In this document: positions 31,555 through 43,072 of the stretch, piece after piece | Position numbering within the stretch: the first letter of the stretch is position 1 | Layout: every line of letters starts with the position of its first letter | Origin: Trigonopsis variabilis | Taxonomy: Eukaryota; Ascomycota; Trigonopsidomycetes; Trigonopsidales; Trigonopsidaceae | Direction: 5' to 3' | Assembly (NCBI GenBank): GCA_003707065.3 | Contig: PPXM03000001.1 | Span: 62,001-126,000 of the forward strand | Length of the DNA stretch: 64,000 nt | Translations under genes and position numbers: made by a program | Notes under the pieces: generated by a model | The model's input: only the letters and a program-made list of their open reading frames with translations | What the model was told of the DNA's origin: nothing | Databases searched by the model: none

Positions 31555-34500
31555 TTAGAGCTTGATCTTTATCTTCAATTTAGGAGTTGAAACTCCTGAA
31601 CTTGGTTGCGCTCCATTTTCGCTTCCACTAAGATCCGACCGCGCAGCAAGTCGGATCTTAGGGAGCTTTACATTGAGATTTTCTTGGTCATCACCTTCGG
31701 AAGGGATCTTGATGATCGGTCGATCAGACAAGTTTGAGTTCTTTCCCTTTTTACTGACCTTGCCGAGATGAATCTTGAACATACTTTCCCGTTTGATTGT
31801 AAGTATTCCCCCGTTGACTTTGCCTACTAGCTTTTGACCGCTCGGGAGAGTCAATTTAACAAGTCTGAAATTTTCAGTCTCATAAAGCAGCCGACATAAA
31901 TCGAAGAGAATCCTCTTCTCAATCATATCGACCCGCTGACATCTATAGTTAGTAATACCTTCTAGATTTATACTCACAAAAGGGCGCTCCAGACTTCCAT
32001 CTTAAGTAAGGTATCTCCCCCAAGATCTTTTTTCACAAGCTCCATTGCACCTGTTATGGAAGCTCGTGACAAAGCCTCCCGACGAGCGCCTGTAGACTGT
32101 TTCGCACTCTCTTCAATCACAGTCACAGCCTGTTCATTCACCTCTTTGCGAGCACTCAAACTACCCTTTAGAGCTGTCACTCCCACTGCTCGCGTCAAGG
32201 CATCAACGGCAGCATGCCGTATAATCGTACAAGAATCATATTTCATCACCGTGAATATGTATCTTAAAACCATTGGATCCTTCGTGCCTCTTAAAAGCAT
32301 CAGAGTCCTTAGTGCTGCGGCTCTAACCTTGAAATAGTTGTTTTCTCGGGTGTATTGCATTAGCTCGCTTAAATTCGGTTTTGTCAATCGGCCCATTGCC
32401 AGCCGTTCTTTAACCTCAATGGCCTTCACAGTCACCACGTTCTGAAAACTCGGAATATAAGCATCAATGCGCAAACATCGGTCAAACTCAGCTACTACCT
32501 TATCAACAAATTCTACTTCCTCAAGGGAAGATGGAGTTATAGAAGATTCAAATTGCGACCGTGGTTCATGGAGACTTCTATGATCAGATGGGCGTTCATA
32601 TCCAAGAATGGAAGTTGCTATGGCGTCCATCAAGGCAGCTATATAGTAGGAGTCGGAAAATTGATTATTGGAATTCTCGTTATACCTCAAGAGACCTAAA
32701 AGAAAGTCTTTTATCTGCATTGGTGTCTTGTTATAGGAGTCCTTTATCCGCGCAAGAGCCATTGGAATGGTCTTCTGTAACAGATATGTCGCGTAATCGC
32801 TAAAGTTATTGACAAGAGGTGTCAAGGTATCTTTGAAACAGAACAGATACTGAAAAGCTTTGAGAAGATGAAACTGTCCAATGTATCCAAGCTCCTCGAT
32901 GGCAAATTTGGAGAGAGCTAACGCAGCTTCCACTCGAATACCATAGTAGTATCTGGAGTCCATCAAAGTGCGCAACATCAAGCTAGAATATAATTTAGTA
33001 GGTTTAGTCTCAACAAAATAATGAATGGATTCATATTGGGCAATAACATCTCGATCTTGCTGAAGTTGAGACGCAAACATGTAATTTGGTTGGCTGAGGT
33101 ACATCTTACAGATCCATTCAAAATCCGCATCTAACCTGATCCATTCAAATGCTTCACTTGCCATTCTCATTTCATCGTCCTCGCTCCAATCACTTAGCCG
33201 CCATTCCTTGACATCCTCGTCTGAGTGAAGGACGTCTCCCAAAGAATGTAAAAGGACGCCTTCAGGATCTCCATCTTCCGCATCCCCCTCCATTATAGCA
33301 GTCGCACTTTTTTCTCTTTCTCGAGCAACTTTTTCCTTCTTTGTGCGTTTAAGCCGCTTATACTTCGTATTGTAGGGTATATCTAGTTTAGTGAAAGACT
33401 CTCTTAGATCTATAACGTGTTCATAAGGGGTTCCATCGGCTTCATGAATCCTGATGGTCATTGGACCGGAAAAAACAGGCTGAATCTGGACAGGTCTATG
33501 CCCAGAGAGATGAATTCGTGAATCTTCAACAAAGGTCTCTTCATTCAAGGCAGGTGGAGGAATTTCGGCTAACTGCACTTGTCGAATACCCATCTCTACA
33601 AACATTTTCTTTTTGTTGAACCGTTGCGTTACTCGAAAAATGGGATACCCTGAACCATACACCCATTGATTGAAAAAGGTATCCAGTCGCGTGTGGCAGA
33701 CCCGTTCACAAATCCGAGCAAAATGAGAGGTTGACAAAGCACTATTTGTGAGATCTCCGCTCATTGCCTGAAGGAACAATTTCGGTATTACGCGCGTAAG
33801 ACCGAACGCCCCCCCAGATTTTGTCATCCGTCGATCTAAGATATGTAAAACAACGGGAGCTTTAAGGCTGATGAATTCTAATGATCGTGCCATCAACGGG
33901 AAATTAAATGACGGTTCAGCTAATGGAGGCCTTGCTATATCGAGCTTGCAAATTAAGTTAGCGTTCTTCTTCAGTCGGAAGCGATATTCGTTATTACCCA
34001 TCATTTCCTTGATAAACTGGTAGGCGATAAATGTAGCTATGCCTACAGTTAACCAGATATCATTCCAAGTCTTCGGAACGATATTTATACCTATCCACTG
34101 AGAGGCTAACGAAGTGGTAAGTTGTTTAGTCACTGGAAATACAGGATCGATGAGATCGGGTGGATAAAGAGACGAACTATTGCAGACATAAAGTCCACAA
34201 ACTGGAAAATTAGTCAAGGGGATTTCATTGACAAAAATAACGCTGAAAGTAGAAAAAGGATAAGAGCCGAATTGAGAGGTGATATACTCGACTGCCTTAT
34301 ATATAAATAAACAAGTATTGACAACCTCCGACTCTCTGCCAGGTAAACAGTAACCATAAACATCAACATTGGAAACGCTGTTTTCTTCGGCGTCATCATT
34401 CTCCTTGATTTCCGATAAGTTGGTCCTTGCAAAAGGCCCGATGGCAAAGCCCAAGTTATGAGCAGCTATTGGAGTTCCCAGAGTGTATCGTACAATTTTC

Positions 34501-35435
34501 TTGTGTTTAAAAGTAGGATGAGCGATTTCTTCAATCAGATCCCCGCTGCAGACAACAGTGATATCTATATCACTTTCATCGTCTTCATCTTCTTCTCCCT
34601 CCTCTCTTTCCTCTTTTTTTTCTCCTTTTTTGCTTCTTTCCTGGGATATGGACTCCTCGGTATTTTCAACTATGTAATTATCTTCATCATTGTCGCCGAC
34701 GTTGTCTTTTTTAGATTGATGTGCGGACTTATCAAGACATGCCAACGTCCTTGGAACAGCAATTTCAAACTCCCAGACGCATCGTTCCCAAATCCCATCG
34801 TAGCACGGTACCCAACAACAAGTAGAAGCTCCAATAGGTTCACTTGTTGTGAAGCAGTGTTTGAACCTGTTGTCGCCAAGTCCTCCCACGAAATGCAGGC
34901 CCATCACTGGAGAGTAGACACTATAGTAAATCCTGACAGTGATCGGAGCAAATGCCAGGGCCGAATTTCCATGCTTTGCCTGATCAACAGCAGGAGAATC
35001 CCGATAATGACTAATGACGTTTTCTGCGTCATCCAGTTCTATCTTGACTTTCGGGGGAATAAAAATGCACAGATCACCGCAATTCTTGCTTTGATATGCT
35101 CTTTCAAGTTTCGCATATAATTGATGATATTGCTCTATTGAAGCCTCAGGAAAGAGTTCAGTTCGCATGAGATCACGGTAGTTGAACTTTGCCTCTATGC
35201 TGTTTACTTCAATTTTATGGATATCTTAGTTATTAATTGACCATAGACCTCCGTACATACCACATTGTCGGCAATCCAGGACTATCTGTCGTAAGACAGG
35301 ATCATTGGGCAGAATTGTTATATCAGTATATCCTGTCAATGACCATTCGTTCAAGTCAACATCGATGACTACTTTCTGCTCGGCGACGTGGAATCCTCTT
35401 CCGCCGTGAAGATACTCGATTTTTTCGCCGTTCAT
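31555..35435 (-). CDS. TAF2: TFIID subunit TAF2
   Basis: Large TFIID subunit with an inactive M1-aminopeptidase fold, which helps bind initiator DNA. Exons in coding order: 35261-35435, 31978-35224 and 31555-31942, with introns of 36 and 35 nt; 1269 residues. The first join restores LDCRQCDIHKIEVNSIEAKF, the conserved TAF2 segment. The catalytic HExxH of true M1 peptidases is absent, as expected. The aminopeptidase-like region is about 30-580, interrupted by an acidic loop (near EEDEDDESDID). HEAT-like repeats follow (SKFAIEELGYIGQFHLL, AAALRTLMLLRGTKDP). The last exon encodes a basic tail ending in KLKIKIKL. The start MNGEKIEYLHGG is the first ATG after an in-frame stop. Confidence 0.93.
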
Positions 35436-36008
35436 CCTTGCTTTTCGCTTGGGCACCCTCCAGTTTATTCGCGTAGATCAGTTCGTCTTGTCTAGTTATT
35501 TGACGTATGCTTCCATATAATATCCTTTAATTAGTCGTCTAGAAGATGATGAAGCAATGTAAATCACTCCTGCCAGAATACGACCGCAATATAGGATTAT
35601 TGAAGTACACCTTAGCAACGGCTCCGCCTGCAGCCCAGATTACCATCCATAGCATACATAGGAATTAAATTCTTCTTACTATATGTAATAATATTTCTTG
35701 TTTTATTGCACACTATGTGTCTTGCGTTCTTCATTTTACTTAGTTATTTATTACTTGGCTTATCTGGCCGAATGATGAATAAATACTATACAAACCTGTT
35801 CTGTCATAGCTCTTGAAGCCCCTAATTTCAGAAGGGCCTAAAAAAAGAGAATAGATCCAGTTCTCACATGTTGGTCAGTGATAATCCAGGTAAGAGTGAG
35901 CCATTCAAAAATTCATCGTAGGAAACAGGCCATCTAGAACTTTTCGTGTATCATACGTTCATGACTCATCGGTGCGGTATGTCTGATTGGCTCCTCAGAG
36001 TTGGGATG
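35436..36008. other. Intergenic region upstream of TAF2
   Basis: 573 nt between two minus-strand genes, AT-rich with several T runs. It should hold the TAF2 promoter and the 3' end of the next gene. No open frame or RNA was seen. Confidence 0.35.
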
Positions 36009-37013
36009 TCATGAAACATCTGGCTTCGCCATCGAGTTAGGGAGATAGAAGTCCCTGAGGGGCAATAGGGTGATTGGAACTCCAAAGGCATACTGATGAT
36101 GAAGACGTCCCGTGCGCGACTGATCAACTGCGATATTACGCAGTGCTCTTGAACGAAAGAACGATCGAAATGGTTCTTGGTCGGACTTTCGTCGTTTCTT
36201 CGACCTCCTTCCGTCCTGCTTATTGGGACAGGCGTCTCTCTTCTTCAGGCCATTGCTATTCAAGTCAGATGAGCATAACGGAACAACGTGTTCAATGAGC
36301 GATCTTCCTCCTTTCTCTCCATGCTCTTCGTGTTTCCATCGACTATATCGATCTAATGTAGCTTTCGTTTCTGCTATCATAGCCTCTCGTCTTCGCTCAA
36401 GCGTCCAATTTTCGGGATATGACGTTCCATTCGAACTAGAGATCACGACACTTTCCCACTGTGACTGTTGCAGGGCTTCCAGTTTGGCTCTATATCCATA
36501 CATTTCGAAAGCTATTCTCTCCCTCTCTCGATTTCGAGCTCTCGTTTCATTCCTTTCCATTCTTTTATGCAAAGTTTCGTAAACTTTATCGACCAGAGGA
36601 TCCCGCTTAACATTCTCAGAGCATGGATACTTCATTTGTGGGAATTCCACCATTATTCTCCGAGTATCTTCCCTATCTTCTGCGGCCTCAGTCCAAGACT
36701 TCATCAAGTATTCCTGAGTTGCACCATTGATGTCAGTGAGTACACCAGAGGACCCATCTGCAATCCCAATAGGTTCCGCGGGATTCGGTATTGCTAGGAC
36801 GGACACTGGATTCCTATTTTCTTCGGAAATATAAGAACCTTGATTTGTTGTGTTGTCCTCTATTCTCTCATTTTCCACTTCATTTCTCTTTAGCTGCTCT
36901 GAAATGTCTTCTTTCTTTGGGCAACAGAGAGATGTAGCCTTCTTCTTTTTCCTAGCTTCCGAATGAGTCCATGGTAATGCATTTTGAAGAGCATGAAATA
37001 GTTCGCGAGGCAT
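36009..37013 (-). CDS. Probable Sas4-domain (something-about-silencing 4-like) nuclear protein
   Basis: 334 residues, single exon, highly charged. A central helical stretch (about 155-240) reads RNRERERIAFEMYGYRAKL, then LEALQQSQWESVVI, and a WKHEE end. This is the pattern of the fungal SAS4 domain: a basic helix, then a Leu/Gln helix with a Trp, then ALxxFxxWK. The C-terminus HHQYAFGVPITLLPLRDFYLP resembles the conserved AFGxPxP...F.LP end of Sas4-like proteins. A basic patch (RRSKKRRK) suggests nuclear entry. Sas4 relatives scaffold MYST acetyltransferase complexes. The match is by pattern only and moderate. An upstream exon cannot be excluded, because a splice-acceptor-like run precedes the ATG. 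Confidence 0.5.
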   Translation of the reverse strand: MPRELFHALQNALPWTHSEARKKKKATSLCCPKKEDISEQLKRNEVENERIEDNTTNQGSYISEENRNPVSVLAIPNPAEPIGIADGSSGVLTDINGATQEYLMKSWTEAAEDREDTRRIMVEFPQMKYPCSENVKRDPLVDKVYETLHKRMERNETRARNRERERIAFEMYGYRAKLEALQQSQWESVVISSSNGTSYPENWTLERRREAMIAETKATLDRYSRWKHEEHGEKGGRSLIEHVVPLCSSDLNSNGLKKRDACPNKQDGRRSKKRRKSDQEPFRSFFRSRALRNIAVDQSRTGRLHHQYAFGVPITLLPLRDFYLPNSMAKPDVS

Positions 37014-37235
37014 CAGCCTCGTACTTTTTTTTAAGTAGGTAATTTTTGACAGTTTTTTCCTTTCTTGTCGACGAGTGAGAGAGCTTTGCTACATGTACGT
37101 CACGAGTGGTGGGTGCTCGGCAACAAAGAAATCTTGAAACAAAAATGAATGAAATACAAACTGCCGATGCAGATGTCTTAGGGCTATTGTTAAACATCAT
37201 TCAAATATAGATCGTACAACTTGTCTTATTCTTGA

Positions 37236-40200
37236 TCACGTTCTAAAGATATCTCCTCCAACTCGGCGAAATTCCGCTAGCAGCGCATCTTTGTTCAACT
37301 CCACTAGGTCCGTATTTCCCGCGACTGGACGAGTCGAATAAGCGAGGTTCACTCTGAATGATCGCGGTCGAACAACTTCAGGATTCCATAGTCCACATAT
37401 CACTTTCTCGCGATCACCGTCAATAAACCAAACAACATTGCTTCCGTAGGTGTCCTTCAACTCTCGTATTAGGATTCTCGGATAGTCAACACATGCTTTC
37501 TCTATATTCTCAGGACTCCAGTTATCACGCTCAATACATTGCATATGTCGCTGAAACCTGGTATCAATATTTAGAACAATATCATAGTCTTTATTAGAGG
37601 TTGCAAACATCTTGAGGGCCGTTACTTCGAAAGGCTTCTGAATCACTAGTTCATTGCATGCCCTTGCTAACCTAGTCACGCGAGCAGCGCTCACTCTGGA
37701 GAGCTCTGAAGTCCACTGAACTCCTGTTTGATCGTATTTCGAAGCGACGAAGAAAGTTACGTCAGAACAAGAGGGATTATCTCTCCGCAGCTTTTCAAAA
37801 GTCTTCATAATATTATTTATTTCCCTAACGGAGAGCTCTCGATCGATGTCAAGAATTATCGGGTCTTCCTTCCAATTCCACTCCGCCAAGAAATGGATAA
37901 CTCTGATGAATCCTACCTGAGCACTGGCTGGAACATGCCACGGTCCAGGTTCTAGAAATATCCGAAGGGCCAGCAAGTCCACCAGCTCGTCCGATACATG
38001 AAAGGAAAGCATATGACTAGAAAACCACTTGCGTAGTAGTCGGATCACAGGAGAAAGATATGTATATCGACGACACATGGTCTGGATCATTCGAGAATGC
38101 ACAACTCGATCAATTAATCCTGTCTTATATTCTCCAAAGTCCTTTTCGACTAAGGATTTTAAATCCGGAGGCGCCGCAGATAAAGCGCGCTCGAAAAGTA
38201 TCGTTTCTCGCTCATAGTGCATCCTTGCCCGGAAAGCATAACCTGACTCCGTAAAAATATCAAGAAAGGGTTGGCTAGTCCTTGAAAGAGTACCATGTGG
38301 TCCAATATCGCGACCTAATGATATCTTGTTTTCGGGATATTTAACACATAGTTGTTCACCTAATTTAGAAAGAAAAACACTCTTGACTAGTTGAACAGCC
38401 TCAATATCATCCGGCCATTTTGCTGATGTCTCGAACTCGACGACTATATCCATTAGTGACCCCCCACCAATGTTAAACCTGTGAGGTACTCGAATAGATC
38501 CATAACATAAAGCAGTGCAAGCCGGGAAAACGCTCTTTACCGCAAGTGGAAGTGATTCTATATCCTGAAGCTGTTTTGTAAGTTCATCGAAAGCACTAAG
38601 AGCATCGTTGAACGGAGATATGGGTAGAAACGTACCCTGAATAGGAACATGGTCATCAAAAAGAGTATTAAGTTTAGAGAAGGCGAACTTTGGATTGAAA
38701 CCGAAATGTCGCGAAAGAGCAGCAGAAACAATTTGTTCCGGGATTCGGCCATTTGCATTAGAGAAAACAACACTTTCTCGGATAGAACCATCTTTGAATC
38801 TCCGCAAGTCAGCTAGTTCGCCCCAAAAAGTACGAAATTGCGTAGCAGCAGTGACTTCCTCGGCAGGAGGTCCATAGATAACAGCTCTGTCAGCGCACTC
38901 AGAATTCAATGAAATAGAGACGACAACTGAACCAGAAATACTTGGGGCACCCCTAGAAACCTTCCAGATGTCACCAGAACAAGAAATGGAGACTGAGTTC
39001 AAACGATCGCCCAAAGCAGCAGATAGAACTTCTCCTAGACGATTAATGAAAAAGCGCTTATAGTTAGAGAACTCTGCTCGCTGTAACGGAGAGTAATATT
39101 CATCCTTTTTTGGCTCAGAAATTGGAATCCGCAAGAGTAAGTCAGCCAGCAGAGACGGCCGGGATGAATCAGTCAGAAAAACAGTGGCAAAAGCATCTGA
39201 GGCAGTAGAAGGGCGATCAGCAGAGAGAAGAGAGGAGGTCAGCTTTGCAGCATGAGAGAGAAGGCGATAACTTGCGGCAGTCATCTTCCAAAAGACATTA
39301 AGGCCAGCACCAGCATCAAAGACGATAGGCATTGCATTATCAGAGATTCGAACATCAAGTCGTTCTTTGAGTCCAAACAAAAGAGGTCTCTTGGTAAGAT
39401 CATGCGAGGCCAGGTAGTTGATAGTTTGTCTGAACAGCTGCAGACTACTGAATCCAGATGCAAGGACGCGGTTACGCCCATCGGGACCAGATCCTCCATG
39501 AAGAAGGGCAGATGTAACAAGAGCCCATTCCCATGATCCAATTCCACCCGACAAAACAGAAGAAGATAGACCTTGTTGATGTAACCAGATTCCTCCTAAG
39601 ATAATTGCATCTCTGAATGCAGGACACGACTTTGCAGTTTTATAAATAAGAGAAAGATGAGAAGTATAGAGCATATCAGAAAGAAGAGAGGCGTTATAAT
39701 TAGGAGTAGGAGGAGAGTCAGAAGAGGAATCAAGACGAACAGAGTTTTTCGAAGGAGCAAGTTTTCGAAGAGGGAAGAGTTCTCGTTCCGCGACTGGGAA
39801 AAGACGGATTTTACAACTAGAGGTAGAAAAATCGAACGCAGACTTATCAGTTTTTGATATAACGATCAGGGCCGGCCGTAAAGCATCGCCATCCATATAT
39901 TCATATGCCAAAGAAAAAGGCAAAGATTCTATAGCTTGGGCTATGCATGCAAGATAAAAAGCACGCTTATAAAAATAGCGGAAATTGAGATAATCTTTCT
40001 CGGAGAAAAGTTGACGAGGCATGGTTATAGCGACATCAACATAAGTGCCGGAAGGATCACTGAAAGCGATCTTCAGAGCATAAGGTCCAGCTAATGTGAT
40101 ATCAACAGGAGGGAGAAATTCGAATTTATAGGCCACATCTTGCCCAGGTTGAGGGTCAGGAAAAGGAACAGAGGTTTCAGTGTGAAAGAAAGAGGGAACT

Positions 40201-40737
40201 TCAGAGATCTAATATTAGTAAACAAATAAACATAAATATCAAAAAGGTGCTTACACTAACTGGTTGGCGAGCTTCCATGGATAATAAGGCATCTCGGATC
40301 TTGAATAGGCTTTTCTCGAGCGTGCTAGCGTGATGGTCATTAATCTTAACTTCTCTGAGTAGCTCATCGATTTGCAGCTTCAGAATATTGGATGAGAAAA
40401 GTTCTTGAGCGTCACGAGCAGCAAGGACTTCCTGAGCCGAGATTTGTTGGCGTCTAGATTGTGAATAATCTTGTTCATTCGGTTCTATCTTGTGAGCAGG
40501 AATCTGAGCCCCCGCGCCAGAACATTCTTTAGATTCAAATCCTTCTGATAGGTCCTCTTCGATTCCAGACTCCTCGGAGCCAATATCATTCGTGGATTCA
40601 GACTCCGGCTGCAAGCCTCTGATCTTTTCTTTAGCTCTACCAGAAGAATTTCCAACCAGCCGGGGAACTTTAACGCCATCAGCTTCGGATCTCAAAGCCC
40701 TTTGACGCTTTCTCTTGGCCTTCCCCGTAGCTGACAT
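37236..40737 (-). CDS. UTP22: Utp22/Nrap, small-subunit processome protein
   Basis: Nucleolar pre-18S rRNA processing factor (UtpC complex, partner of Rrp7). Exons 40255-40737 and 37236-40208 with a 46-nt intron; 1151 residues, between the S. pombe and S. cerevisiae lengths. Exon 1 is basic then acidic and ends ...RQPVS. The join gives ISEVPSFFHT, PFPDPQPG and YKFEFLPPVDITLAGPY, the Nrap signature. Pairs of degenerate nucleotidyltransferase and OAP-like domains follow. LIRVLRKWFSSHM-type segments and the ICGLWNPEVVRPRSFRVN end are family features. It is one of five minus-strand genes in a row, and SSB1 ends 211 nt upstream of its ATG. Confidence 0.95.
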
Positions 40738-40948
40738 TGTTCCTGATATAGGGTACCGGAAAACTTTTAGTCGAGAAGAAACACGTCACGTGGCTGGTTG
40801 ATACAAGCATAGCTGCCACAGCCGAAATTCTCGGCAAGATCTCTGAAGTTCTGTTAGGAAATACGTCCGTCGCCTATGAAACAGGAAATATGTTGAACTT
40901 CACACGATAGAAAACTTTTATCTACACGTACAGTCTCATCCCTTGAAA

Positions 40949-42161
40949 TTAACGGGTTGAGGTGGCTTTAGTAACCACACGTTTGAGAGCGAGCTCCGCC
41001 TTACGGAAATCATCCGCGGAAGCATCTTCGATCTCAAGAGCAGCAAGAGCATCAGAAAGAGCTGCTTCAATCTTTTCTCGGGAGCCTCGTTTAAGCTTCA
41101 TGCCATAGGCAGGGTCAACAACAGTAGATTCGATCTGGGCAATGTAGGACTCAAGATGTTGTTTGTTCTCATGTCGCTTAGAGAAAGCCTCGTCAGATGA
41201 CTTGTACTTTTCAGCATCAGAAATCATCTTTTCGATCTCGGAAGACGAGAGACGTCCAACCGAGTTGGAAATGGTGATGTTTGCAGTTCGTCCGGTGGAT
41301 TTTTCAACAGCAGTGACCTTAAGGATACCATTGGCATCAACTTCAAAGATGGTTTCAAGAACGGGCTCACCAGCTCTCATAGGAGGAATGCCTTTGAGCT
41401 CAAACTCACCGAGTAGAGTATTCTCAGCGCAGTTGACACGTTCACCCTGATAAACAGGAAATTGAACATTAACCTGGTTATCTTCAACCGTAGTGAAGGT
41501 CCTCTTCTTGATAGTAGGAACAGTCGTATTTCGAGGAACCACAGGAGCGAAGACATTACCCTCCATGGCGACACCAAGACTCAAAGGAACAACATCCAAA
41601 AGAACCATGTCTTCTGTCTCCTTACCAGTAGCCTGGTTGGTCAATATGGCACCTTGAACAGCAGCACCATAAGCCACGGCCTCATCGGGGTTGATAGACT
41701 TTTCTAGCTTCTTCCCATCAAAGAAGTCAGATAAAAGCTTTTGGATTTTGGGAATACGAGTAGAACCGCCGACAAGGACTACCTCGTCGACCTTGGCCTT
41801 GTCGACCTTGGCATCCTTGAGCACCTTCTCAACGGGTTCAAGAGTGGATTTGAAGAGACTAGCATTAATATCTTCGAAACGAGCGCGAGTAATGTTAGCG
41901 TTGAAATCCTCACCGCCTGCGAGAGAGTCGATCTCGACGGTGGTGTTGGTGACCGATGACAAGGTACGCTTAGCACGTTCGCAAGCAGTACGAAGACGTC
42001 GAAGAGCACGGGAGTCATCCGAAATGTCGACGCCAGTCTTCTTCTTGAAGTCAGCCTTGAAATGTTCAAGCAAGTTTGTATCAAAATCTTGACCTCCAAG
42101 ATGGGTGTCACCGGCAGTAGCTTTAACAGTGAAGACACCACCTTGTATCGTAAGAAGAGAA

Positions 42162-42193
<32 letters not shown>

Positions 42194-42893
42194 TAAGATA
42201 TGCTTCTCAGCGTCAGATTTACCAGCATCGAGACCATAAGCAATGGCAGCTGCAGTAGGTTCGTTAATGATGCGGAGTACATTGAGACCTGCGATGGAAC
42301 CAGCATCCTTAGTCGCCTGACGCTGAGCATCGTTGAAATAGGCAGGAACAGTAATTACGGCCTTATCAACGGCCTGACCAATCTTAGCCTCGGCAATTTC
42401 CTTCATTTTGCCAAGGACCATGGCACTGATTTCTTGAGGCTGGAAAGTTTTCTTTTCGCCGAGATATTCAACCTCGATCAAAGGATTACCATTAGCATCA
42501 GCAATAACTGTGAAGGGCCAAGTCTTGATATCCTTCTGAACCGATTGGTCATCAAAACGACGACCAATAAGACGCTTAGCATCAAAGATGGTGTTCTTGG
42601 GGTTCATAGCAGCCTAATCGTTAGCCAGAAAAACTACTCAAATCTTACTTGGTTCTTAGCGGCATCTCCAATAAGACGTTCTTTATCGGTGAAAGCGACA
42701 AACGAAGGAGTCACTCGGTTTCCTTGTTCATTGGCAATAATTTCAACAGCAGAATCGTAAGTGGCCACACATCTTTAAGGTTAGTTGACACCTTTTAGAA
42801 ACTTACGAGTAGGTGGTTCCAAGATCCTGGCATTAGAAAAGTTTTAAAGTCACTCACAATACCAATAGCACCGGCGAAAGTTCCCTCGGTCAT
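40949..42893 (-). CDS. SSB1: Ribosome-associated Hsp70, Ssb class
   Basis: Cotranslational chaperone working with the RAC complex on ribosomes. Four exons in coding order: 42858-42893, 42807-42826, 42649-42772 and 40949-42613; introns 31, 34 and 35 nt; 614 residues, one more than yeast Ssb1. The N-terminus is [12 protein letters not shown]. The 20-nt second exon supplies DLGTTYS, the first ATP phosphate loop. [13 protein letters not shown] and [13 protein letters not shown] follow. The C-terminus ends [10 protein letters not shown] with no EEVD, and the substrate domain contains [14 protein letters not shown] and a short lid. Those features separate Ssb from Ssa. All introns lie in the first 62 codons. 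Confidence 0.96.
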
Positions 42894-43072
42894 GTTGTAG
42901 GTGAAGAAGTCTGTTCGTAAGAAAAATTTTAATCACCCAGCAACGGTGCGGCTTCAGGGCGGCGCTACGTGGCAACTATATCTACAGCGAAATCGACAAA
43001 ATTTTCTCGTATTGAAACCATATTCAGCAGTTCATATCTCCCACCTATGTCCCCTTCCAAACCGTTAATGTC

